Positions 1 through 7,015 of a stretch of 7,015 nucleotides of DNA are shown in pieces. Made by a program: the position numbers and the translations under genes. The notes beneath the pieces were generated by a model. The model did no database searches. It had not been told where the DNA came from and was given only the letters and a program-made list of their open reading frames with translations. The stretch comes from an uncultured Alistipes sp. (GTDB lineage: Bacteria > Bacteroidota > Bacteroidia > Bacteroidales > Rikenellaceae): the NCBI GenBank assembly GCA_900552955.1, contig USBO01000093.1, forward strand, positions 1 to 7,015. Reading direction: 5' to 3'. Position 1 is the stretch's first letter; each line of letters begins with the position of its first letter.

Positions 1-598
1 CGCACCCCAGACGCTCCGTGGCATTGCGGCGCAGGCGGATGACGGCGCTTTTGACCTTCGGAGGCGGATTGAAGACCTTCTCCCCCACCGTGAAGAGATA
101 CTCGATGTCGTACCACGCCTGCAACAGCACCGAGAGGATGCCGTACTCCTTCGACCCGGGCCCGCAGGCGATGCGCTCGGCCACCTCGCGCTGGATCATG
201 CCGACGCATTCGCAGACGAGGTCGCGGTGCTCCAAGACCTTGAAGAAGATCTGCGACGAAATGTTATAGGGGAAATTGCCGATCACGCGCAGCCCGTCGG
301 GAAACAGCTCCCGCAGCTCCATCCGGAGGAAATCGCCCTCCATGAGCCGCGGCGTGAATTCGGGATAGTGGGCGCGAAGGTAGACGACGCTCTCGGTGTA
401 GATCTCGGAGCACCACAAAACAAAAAAAAAAATATGCAGCAAAAACTGCGTCAGCACACCCATGCCGCACCCCACCTCCAGCACCGGCACAGGCGTTCCG
501 GCCGTGCCGCCCGACAGGGCGTCGCAGATTTTGCGTGCGATGTTCAGATCGACCAGAAAATGCTGGCCCAATGCTTTCTTGGCCCGGACTTCACTCAC
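1..598 (-). CDS. rsmA: 16S rRNA (adenine1518/1519-N6)-dimethyltransferase RsmA (KsgA), C-terminus beyond the window
   Basis: The product dimethylates two adjacent adenines in the helix-45 loop of 16S rRNA during late 30S assembly, using S-adenosylmethionine. Reading from a GTG at 596-598 gives 199 codons without a stop. The sequence shows the N-terminal signature KKALGQHFL (about residues 7-15), AdoMet motif I EVGCGMGVL (41-49), EGDF (87-90), catalytic motif IV NFPYNISS (108-115), and NPPPKVKSAVIRL (177-189) entering the C-terminal helical domain. Relatives are about 260 residues long, so roughly 60 residues lie off the left edge. No ATG is available before motif I. GTG-598 places LGQHF near the usual distance from the start; an upstream in-frame GTG (632-634) is possible but would add 12 residues. 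No Shine-Dalgarno sequence is visible. Residues 55-67 are odd: a T-rich tract encodes HIFFFVLWCSEIY, and Tyr67 stands where the family usually has Asp after the ribose-binding Glu65. The reading frame is nevertheless unbroken. Family assignment is very secure; activity of this copy is less so. Confidence 0.93.
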   Translation of the reverse strand, partial: MSEVRAKKALGQHFLVDLNIARKICDALSGGTAGTPVPVLEVGCGMGVLTQFLLHIFFFVLWCSEIYTESVVYLRAHYPEFTPRLMEGDFLRMELRELFPDGLRVIGNFPYNISSQIFFKVLEHRDLVCECVGMIQREVAERIACGPGSKEYGILSVLLQAWYDIEYLFTVGEKVFNPPPKVKSAVIRLRRNATERLGC

Positions 599-652
599 TC
601 GGTAATCGTTTAAAGAGGTTTCCCGGCGGCGCACTTCACGGCCGCCGTCCGG

Positions 653-685
653 CAAAGGTAACGTTTTTTCCGCAAAGCGCAGCAA
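653..685 (-). promoter_or_regulatory. Probable rsmA promoter (Bacteroidota type)
   Basis: On the minus strand, 660-653 reads TACCTTTG, a full match to the Bacteroidota -7 consensus TAnnTTTG. A TTG at 685-683 could serve as the -33 element, with a 22-nt spacer that is slightly long. Transcription would begin near 645-650, leaving a leader of about 50 nt before the GTG start at 598. This suggests rsmA can be transcribed independently of the upstream bile salt hydrolase gene. The remainder of the 145-bp gap (599-743) shows no convincing terminator. Confidence 0.6.
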
Positions 686-743
686 CGCCGTGCGAAAACC
701 CGTCCCCTCCGGCCGGCGACCGCGTGCGCATCCCGACGTCGTC

Positions 744-1799
744 TCACTCGGGCTTCGGCAGCCGGTAGAGGAATTCGAAGGGCTCGGAGACGGTGAACTG
801 CGCCGTCGCATCGCCCGCATACATCTCACCGCCCGTGAGCGTCAGCCGCCGCACGGGGGCGCTCTCCGACAGATCCGTCTGCCGGAGATCGACCCAGAAG
901 AACGACGGCACCATCGTGCCCTCGAAGTAATAGACCCTGTTCTTCTGATCGCAGACCGACCGCCAGCGCGTCGACGAGATGTGGGGCTGATCGGGCGTCG
1001 AGATGCCGAACGGCACCGAGACGTTGCGCATCACGCTCAGCACCGCGGGCACGCCCACCGCGGCATCGCCCGTCTGCGGAATGACACGGATGTAGAACGA
1101 TGCCCGCGCGAAACGGTCGCTCGAACGGTTCGTCCCGGGCAGCATCTTCAGCCCGCCGATCTCCTCCCAGTAGGAGTTGACGGCCAGTTGCAGATCGTAG
1201 CGCGGCGAATTGGTCATCACCTGATATTGCCGGCCCTCGTGGATGCGCAGCTTGCCGTCGATATATTCCAGAATCGCGTTGTCGCCCGTCGCATCCGAGA
1301 TGGCCAGATGCAGACGCGACTTCGTGCCGTTGGGCATGTCGGGCGCGTCGATGTACAGACCGTCGCCGCGCAGCGCCGCGACCGCCTCGGCCACCGTCCC
1401 GAAATTGTCGAGCACATACTGCGTCCACATCGCAATTCCCATCACGGGACGCTGGCCCCGCTCGCCGTAGTCCGACTCGGGCAGGAAGAGCAGGCTGGCC
1501 ACCAGCCCCGCCTCGTTCATGCCGTCGCACGTGGCGAAGTCGTAGGCCGAAGCCACCACGCTGCCGTATTTGGCCCGCCAGCGGATCGTCGAGTCGCGGT
1601 CGTACCCCGCGCGCTCCATTCCTCGGGGAAAGAGGTAGAGATTCGTTCCGATCTCCTCTTTCCAGTCCATCGTCCGGCCGGTAACCACCAGCCCGTCACG
1701 TCCCAGATAAACCGCCCGCGTACAGGCGTCGGCAGCCGTAGCCGCCGCAAGGAGGGCCAGCGCACCGGCCGCCGCTCCCCAGCATCGTCTCAATTTCAT
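744..1799 (-). CDS. Secreted bile salt hydrolase / choloylglycine hydrolase family (linear amide C-N hydrolase, Ntn fold)
   Basis: A 351-residue Ntn hydrolase expected to cleave the amide bond of glycine- or taurine-conjugated bile salts, probably in the periplasm. Residues 1-25 form a signal peptide (KLRR, an Ala/Leu-rich core, then ADA). Cleavage after Ala25 would expose Cys26 as the N-terminal nucleophile in CTRAVYLG. Other active-site positions of the family are present: Arg42 and Asp45 in GRTMDW, Asn95 in CDGMNEAGL, Asn197 in VMTNSPRYD, and Arg229 in SSDRFARASFY. The MDWKEEIGTNLYLFPRGM stretch and the overall length follow the Gram-negative branch (Pectobacterium penicillin V acylase; Bacteroides thetaiotaomicron BT_2086, a characterised BSH), and the whole sequence resembles BT_2086 as I recall it. 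Penicillin V or N-acyl-homoserine lactone acylase activity is the main alternative. The gene starts 77 bp after the SGNH hydrolase with no promoter motif between them, so co-transcription is likely. The leader just before the ATG is AT-rich without a Shine-Dalgarno sequence, as is common in this phylum. Confidence 0.92.
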   Translation of the reverse strand: MKLRRCWGAAAGALALLAAATAADACTRAVYLGRDGLVVTGRTMDWKEEIGTNLYLFPRGMERAGYDRDSTIRWRAKYGSVVASAYDFATCDGMNEAGLVASLLFLPESDYGERGQRPVMGIAMWTQYVLDNFGTVAEAVAALRGDGLYIDAPDMPNGTKSRLHLAISDATGDNAILEYIDGKLRIHEGRQYQVMTNSPRYDLQLAVNSYWEEIGGLKMLPGTNRSSDRFARASFYIRVIPQTGDAAVGVPAVLSVMRNVSVPFGISTPDQPHISSTRWRSVCDQKNRVYYFEGTMVPSFFWVDLRQTDLSESAPVRRLTLTGGEMYAGDATAQFTVSEPFEFLYRLPKPE

Positions 1800-1876
1800 C
1801 TTTTCGGTATTTTACGTACGGGAAACGCCCCGCACCGAACCGATCCGCACATACGATGCCGAAGAGGATCGTCCCG

Positions 1877-2548
1877 TCAGCGCACGTAGCGCTTCAGATA
1901 CGGCAGCACGACGGCCTCCATCGCGTCGTATCCCGCCGGAGTGGGATGGACGCCGTCGCGGGTGTAGCGGGCGTCGAGCGCGCGGTCGGCATCGGCCAGC
2001 GCCGGATGGAAGTCGATCCACGTGCAGCCGCTGCGACGCGCATAGTCGCGCAGCAGCCCGTTGAGCCGCTCGATCCGCTCGGGCGCGTCGGTTACCTCGG
2101 GCCGCCAGCCGTAACGCGCCGCAGGCAGCACCGAGCAGAGGAAGACCCGCATGCCGTGCGCCCGCGCCAGCTCGGCCATCGAACGGATGTTGTCGGCGAT
2201 GCGCTCGTCGGCGATCGGGCCGTTGTTGCGCGCGATGTCGTTCGTGCCGGCCAGGATCACCACCGCACGCGGCCGCAGCGCCACCACGTCGGACTGGAAC
2301 CGCGCCAGCATCTGCGCCGTCACCTGGCCGCTGATGCCGCGGGCGGCGAACCCGTGCCCGTCGAAGAAGCCGGGGTGCTCCTTATACCACCCCTCGGTGA
2401 TCGAATCGCCCATGAAGACGACCTTCGGACGCACAGCAAGCGCCGCATTGGCGGCGGCATAGCGCTGCGTATCGGCCCAATCCCGCGACTGGCCTCCGGC
2501 CGAGAGCCACGCCGTCGCACACAAACATAAAAGCAGCAATCGTTTCAT
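1877..2548 (-). CDS. Secreted SGNH/GDSL-family hydrolase (lipase/esterase-like)
   Basis: Encodes a 223-residue SGNH hydrolase, a fold that uses a Ser-Asp-His triad to remove acyl or acetyl groups from lipids or carbohydrates. The ATG at 2546-2548 is chosen because it begins a good signal peptide (MKRLLLLCLCATAWLSAGG) and has GAAGGG (2560-2555) six bases upstream. An in-frame ATG at 2564-2566 would add six polar residues. Counting from MKR, block I is MGDSITEG with nucleophile Ser49, block II is RGISGQVT with Gly74, block III is GTND with Asn103, and block V is DGVHPTPAGY with Asp198 and His201. All four diagnostic residues (S, G, N, H) are present, so the enzyme should be active. The compact single domain and GTNDIARNNG pattern resemble platelet-activating-factor acetylhydrolase-like and acetyl-xylan-esterase-like members. 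The substrate cannot be named from sequence. It lies upstream of, and probably in one transcript with, the bile salt hydrolase gene, and downstream of a strong hairpin. Confidence 0.9.
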   Translation of the reverse strand: MKRLLLLCLCATAWLSAGGQSRDWADTQRYAAANAALAVRPKVVFMGDSITEGWYKEHPGFFDGHGFAARGISGQVTAQMLARFQSDVVALRPRAVVILAGTNDIARNNGPIADERIADNIRSMAELARAHGMRVFLCSVLPAARYGWRPEVTDAPERIERLNGLLRDYARRSGCTWIDFHPALADADRALDARYTRDGVHPTPAGYDAMEAVVLPYLKRYVR

Positions 2549-2554
2549 AATCTG

Positions 2555-2560
2555 CCCTTC
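2555..2560 (-). promoter_or_regulatory. Ribosome binding site deciding the SGNH hydrolase start
   Basis: GAAGGG on the minus strand lies six bases before the ATG at 2548. It supports that start over the in-frame ATG at 2566, whose first codons overlap this site. Confidence 0.55.
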
Positions 2561-2570
2561 TGTCATATTG

Positions 2571-2617
2571 AAAAACTCCGCATCCGACGACCGGAATCCC
2601 GATTTTCGGATGCAGAG
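2571..2617 (-). terminator. Intrinsic terminator-like hairpin after recQ, possibly an attenuator for the SGNH gene
   Basis: On the minus strand, 2617-2606 (CTCTGCATCCGA) pairs with 2587-2576 (TCGGATGCGGAG) over 12 base pairs, with a single T-G wobble. The 18-nt loop can itself form a small CGG/CCG stem, and the hairpin is followed directly by five T's (2575-2571). This is a textbook Rho-independent terminator shape, 55 bp after the recQ stop codon. The U-tract ends only 22 bp before the SGNH start codon at 2548, leaving no room for a separate promoter in between. Transcripts of the SGNH gene must therefore either read through the hairpin or carry it in their leader. Confidence 0.72.
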
Positions 2618-2659
2618 TCCGATTCACTCCGCAGGCCGTCGCGCACCCGACGCAGCGCC

Positions 2660-2672
2660 GAGGCGCGACGCC

Positions 2673-2674
<2 letters not shown>
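2660..2674 (-). repeat. Inverted repeat overlapping the recQ stop codon
   Basis: GAGGCG (2660-2665) and CGCCTC (2669-2674) form a perfect 6-bp inverted repeat with a 3-nt loop that includes two bases of the recQ stop codon (2673-2675). The arm at 2638-2644 (GTCGCGC) could instead pair with 2663-2669 (GCGCGAC). There is no T-run after it, so it is not a terminator alone. It may slow ribosome release or protect the 3' end. Confidence 0.35.
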
Positions 2675-4868
<2,194 letters not shown>

Positions 4869-4905
4869 CGTGCTTACAGACTCCTTAGTGAAATGAAATT
4901 TTATG

Positions 4906-4913
4906 TAAAGATA
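4906..4913 (-). promoter_or_regulatory. Probable recQ -7 promoter element
   Basis: The minus strand reads TATCTTTA at 4913-4906, one mismatch from the Bacteroidota -7 consensus TAnnTTTG. It lies 37 bp before the recQ ATG, in an AT-rich stretch. I see no clear TTG at the expected -33 distance. Its upstream half would share DNA with the divergent lptB promoter. Confidence 0.42.
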
Positions 4914-4935
4914 GAAATTATTTCGGAAAAAAACA

Positions 4936-4943
4936 TAACTTTG
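4936..4943 (+). promoter_or_regulatory. Probable lptB promoter, -7 element
   Basis: TAACTTTG at 4936-4943 is an exact match to TAnnTTTG, the -7 element used by the primary sigma factor of Bacteroidota. It is 19 bp before the lptB ATG, so the leader would be only about 10-15 nt. No TTG is visible at the usual -33 position; the region there is A/T-rich. There is no strong Shine-Dalgarno sequence in the short AT-rich leader, which is normal for the phylum. Confidence 0.65.
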
Positions 4944-4962
4944 TGAAAATTTATCGTAAGAA

Positions 4963-5781
4963 ATGCGCCTTTTCACAAGCGAACTGGTCAAGAAATACAA
5001 GGCACGCACGGTGGTCAACCACGTCTCGATCGACGTCAATCAGGGCGAGATCGTCGGTTTGCTGGGCCCCAACGGCGCAGGCAAGACCACCACGTTCTAC
5101 ATGATCGTGGGGCTCATCAAACCCAACGAGGGCAAGATCTTCCTCGAGGACAACGAGGGCCGCGTCACCGAGTTGACCGACCAGCCCGTCTACCGCCGCG
5201 CGCAGATGGGCGTGGGCTATCTGGCGCAGGAGGCGTCGGTCTTCCGCCGCCTGAGCGTCGAGGACAACATCCGCGCCGTGCTCGAAATGACCGATTACTC
5301 GAAGGAGTATCAGGCCGAACGCGTCGAGGCGCTCATCAAGGAGTTCCGGCTGGAGAAGGTGCGCAAAAGCATGGGCATCCAGCTCTCGGGCGGCGAGCGG
5401 CGCCGCACGGAGATCGCCCGCGCCGTGGCGATCAATCCGGCGTTCATCCTGCTCGACGAGCCCTTCGCGGGCGTCGACCCCATCGCCGTGGAGGACATCC
5501 AGTCGATCGTCGCCACGCTCAAGAACAAGAACATCGGCGTCATCATCACCGACCACAACGTCGACGAGACGCTGGCCATCACCGACCGCGCCTACCTGCT
5601 CTACGAGGGCAAGGTGCTCAAGACCGGTTCGCCCGAGGAGCTGGCCGCCGATCCCGAGGTGCGCAAACGCTATCTGGGCAAGCATTTCGAGCTGCGCCGC
5701 AGCCCGACGATCGACCGTCTGCGGCAGCAGGGCGCCGGCACGCAACCCGTCGCCGAGCCCCCGGAGACGACGAACGACTGA
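4963..5781 (+). CDS. lptB: LPS export ABC transporter ATP-binding protein LptB
   Basis: The cytoplasmic ATPase that powers extraction of lipopolysaccharide from the inner membrane through LptFG and the Lpt bridge. The 272-residue product has a full ABC set: Walker A GPNGAGKTT (35-43, Lys41), Q-loop GYLAQEASVF (Gln89), signature LSGGERRR (141-148), Walker B ILLDEPFAGVDP with catalytic Glu166, and H-loop ITDHNVDE (His198). LAQEASVFRRLSVEDN and LSGGERRRTEIARA are characteristic of LptB rather than amino-acid transporters. The conserved domain ends near GKHFEL (residue 244), followed by a Pro/Gln-rich tail of 28 residues ending in TND, which is longer than in the 241-residue E. coli protein. The ATG at 4963 gives the normal family N-terminus and sits 19 bp after a consensus -7 box. 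It is divergent from recQ, and aroA follows 79 bp downstream on the same strand. Partner genes such as lptF, lptG, lptC and lptA are not in the window. Confidence 0.95.
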   Translation: MRLFTSELVKKYKARTVVNHVSIDVNQGEIVGLLGPNGAGKTTTFYMIVGLIKPNEGKIFLEDNEGRVTELTDQPVYRRAQMGVGYLAQEASVFRRLSVEDNIRAVLEMTDYSKEYQAERVEALIKEFRLEKVRKSMGIQLSGGERRRTEIARAVAINPAFILLDEPFAGVDPIAVEDIQSIVATLKNKNIGVIITDHNVDETLAITDRAYLLYEGKVLKTGSPEELAADPEVRKRYLGKHFELRRSPTIDRLRQQGAGTQPVAEPPETTND

Positions 5782-5799
5782 CCCGAAACGACGACCAAT

Positions 5800-5837
5800 C
5801 CCTTCGGGGCGGCTTGACATCCGCCCCGCGGAGGGGC
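5800..5837 (+). repeat. Overlapping GC-rich inverted repeats between lptB and aroA
   Basis: CGGGGCGG (5805-5812) and CCGCCCCG (5821-5828) form a perfect 8-bp stem with an 8-nt loop. Two smaller hairpins use parts of the same bases: CCC-UUCG-GGG (5800-5809), with a stable UUCG tetraloop, and GCCCC/GGGGC (5823-5827 with 5833-5837). The three cannot all form together. No T-run follows, so this is not a standard terminator; a leader structure for aroA or an mRNA processing site is possible. GGAGGGG (5830-5836) looks like a Shine-Dalgarno sequence but is 24 nt from the aroA ATG, too far to act in the usual way. Confidence 0.5.
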
Positions 5838-5860
5838 ATTAAACCATTTCGACCGACCAT

Positions 5861-7015
5861 ATGGATAAAACCGTCCCATCGGGGGAGATCCGCGGAGAGC
5901 TCGCTCCCCCCTGTTCGAAAAGTTACGCGCAGCGCGCCCTCGCGGCGGCGCTGCTGGCCGAGGGAACGTCCACGCTGCGCAACATCGAACTGTGCGACGA
6001 CACCCGCTCGGCCCTGCGCTGCATCGAGGCGCTGGGCGCCGACATCACGATCGCCGATCCGCACACGCTCCGCATCCGCGGCGGGCTGGCCCCGCGCGGC
6101 CGCACGCTCTACGTGGGCGAATCGGGCCTTTCGACCCGTCTGTTCACGCCGATCGCCGCCCTCACGGGCGTTCCGCTGCGCATCGAAGGCACGGGAACGC
6201 TGCTCGGCCGTCCGATGGAGATGATGATCGCCCCGCTGCGGCAACTGGGCGTCGCGGTGACGCACCGCGACGGACGGCTGCCGTTCGACGTCTGCGGCCC
6301 GCTGCGCAGCGCCACGGTCGAAGTCGACGGCTCGGTCTCGTCGCAGTTTCTCACGGGCCTGCTCATGGCGCTGCCGGCCGCCCGCGGCGAATTCACGCTC
6401 GACGTGCGGCACGCCGTCTCCACCCCATACATCGACATGACGATCGAGGCGGCCCGCCGCTTCGGCGCCGAGATTCTCCACAACGGCTACACCCAGTTCT
6501 ACATCGAGGGCGGCCAGCGCTACCGCCCGACCGACTACGGCATCGAGGGCGACTGGAGCGCCGCAGCCACACTGCTCGTGGCGGGCGCCGTGGCCGGCGA
6601 GGTGACGCTGTGCAACGTCTCCGTCCTCTCGAAACAGGCCGACACGGCCGTCTGCACCGCGCTGGAGCGCGCCGGCGCCGAGCTGATCCACGAGACGGAC
6701 CGCATCACCGTGCGCCGCCGTCCGCTGCGCGCCTTCGAGTTCGACGCCACGCAATGCCCCGACCTCTTTCCGCCGTTGGCGGCGCTGGCGGCCGCCTGCC
6801 CGGGCGAGAGCCGCATCGTCGGCACGTCGCGCCTCGCACACAAGGAGAGCGACCGCGCCGAGACCTTGCGCGAGGAGTACGCCAAGGTCGGCATCGAGGT
6901 CGACCTCTCGACGCCCGACGTGATGCGCATCTGCGGCGGCGCGATCCGTCCGGCACGCGTCTCGAGCCACGGCGACCACCGCATCGCCATGTCGATGGCC
7001 GTCTCGGCGCTCCGT
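5861..7015 (+). CDS. aroA: 3-phosphoshikimate 1-carboxyvinyltransferase (EPSP synthase), C-terminus beyond the window
   Basis: Catalyses the sixth shikimate-pathway step, joining shikimate-3-phosphate and phosphoenolpyruvate to give EPSP for aromatic amino-acid synthesis. From ATG 5861 the frame is open for 385 codons to the window edge; E. coli AroA has 427 residues, so about 40 are missing. Visible signatures: PPCSKSYAQRAL (Lys20, Ser21, Arg25), GESGLSTR (86-93), GRPM (Arg117), the substrate-binding SSQF (160-163), YIDMTIEA (190-197), GDWSAAA (230-236), CPDLFPPLAALA with catalytic Asp301, HKESDRAETL (Lys328, Glu329, Arg332) and HGDHRIAM (370-377). A TAA at 5840-5842 is in frame upstream and no other ATG or GTG intervenes, so the start is well set. 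GESGLSTR replaces the NAGTAMR motif of the E. coli enzyme. There is no promoter motif in the 79-bp gap after lptB, so the pair is likely one operon. The enzyme acts in the cytoplasm. Confidence 0.95.
   Translation, partial: MDKTVPSGEIRGELAPPCSKSYAQRALAAALLAEGTSTLRNIELCDDTRSALRCIEALGADITIADPHTLRIRGGLAPRGRTLYVGESGLSTRLFTPIAALTGVPLRIEGTGTLLGRPMEMMIAPLRQLGVAVTHRDGRLPFDVCGPLRSATVEVDGSVSSQFLTGLLMALPAARGEFTLDVRHAVSTPYIDMTIEAARRFGAEILHNGYTQFYIEGGQRYRPTDYGIEGDWSAAATLLVAGAVAGEVTLCNVSVLSKQADTAVCTALERAGAELIHETDRITVRRRPLRAFEFDATQCPDLFPPLAALAAACPGESRIVGTSRLAHKESDRAETLREEYAKVGIEVDLSTPDVMRICGGAIRPARVSSHGDHRIAMSMAVSALR

Noticed and set aside
264..470. Possible frameshift in rsmA at the homopolymer near 415-432
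   Set aside because: Codon-by-codon reading from 598 to 1 stays open, and conserved motifs on both sides (EVGCGMG before, NFPYNISS after) are in the same frame.
661..743. Terminator after the bile salt hydrolase gene
   Set aside because: Only short, imperfect GC palindromes such as GCCGGC are present, and none is followed by a T-run on the minus strand.
690..1889. 399-codon plus-strand frame opposite the bile salt hydrolase
   Set aside because: Antisense shadow with His/Arg-rich low-information sequence; the minus strand has a full active site.
4869..5039. Longer recQ start (ATG at 5037-5039) giving a 788-residue protein
   Set aside because: The extra 57 residues would be encoded by the divergent promoter region and the lptB 5' end, and have no family similarity. 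ATG 4868 gives the normal RecQ N-terminus.
5814..5845. TTGACA at 5814-5819 as a promoter for aroA
   Set aside because: It lies in the loop of the 8-bp hairpin, has no suitable downstream -10 or TAnnTTTG element, and the E. coli-type -35 is not the rule in this phylum.
5618..6979. 453-codon open frame on the minus strand opposite lptB and aroA
   Set aside because: It spans two real genes and their gap, is Arg/Ala-rich and has no motif. It is an antisense shadow.

Overview
The window reads as chromosomal DNA from a GC-rich gut member of the Bacteroidota, most likely an Alistipes-like Rikenellaceae. Three observations point there. Protein-coding codons mostly end in G or C while intergenic leaders are AT-rich. 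The Bacteroidota -7 promoter signature TAnnTTTG sits in front of two genes. The gene set includes a secreted bile salt hydrolase of the Bacteroides type, a 731-residue RecQ with a long C-terminal extension, and LptB. The genus is an inference; the phylum is well supported.

Layout: there are six protein genes and no RNA genes, insertion sequences or CRISPR arrays. Four genes run leftward on the minus strand. In order of transcription they are recQ (2673-4868), an SGNH/GDSL hydrolase (1877-2548), a choloylglycine/bile salt hydrolase (744-1799) and rsmA/ksgA (1-598, C-terminus off the window). Two genes run rightward from a shared 94-bp AT-rich divergent promoter region: lptB (4963-5781) and aroA (5861 to the window end, C-terminus missing).

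Regulation visible in sequence: there is a consensus -7 box before lptB, a near-consensus one before recQ and a consensus one before rsmA. A strong hairpin plus U-tract lies between recQ and the SGNH gene, so close to the SGNH start that it may act as a 5'UTR attenuator as well as the recQ terminator. The lptB-aroA gap has overlapping GC-rich hairpins and no recognisable promoter, so these two genes are probably co-transcribed.

How the genes work together: most are housekeeping genes (DNA repair helicase, LPS export ATPase, shikimate pathway enzyme, 16S rRNA methylase). The accessory part is the pair of secreted hydrolases, SGNH then BSH, which look co-transcribed and fit life in a bile-exposed gut. 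I see no previously undescribed multi-gene system. The points most worth a second look are an odd T-rich, in-frame stretch inside the AdoMet-binding core of RsmA, the hairpin before the SGNH gene, and a non-E. coli-like active-site helix motif in AroA.
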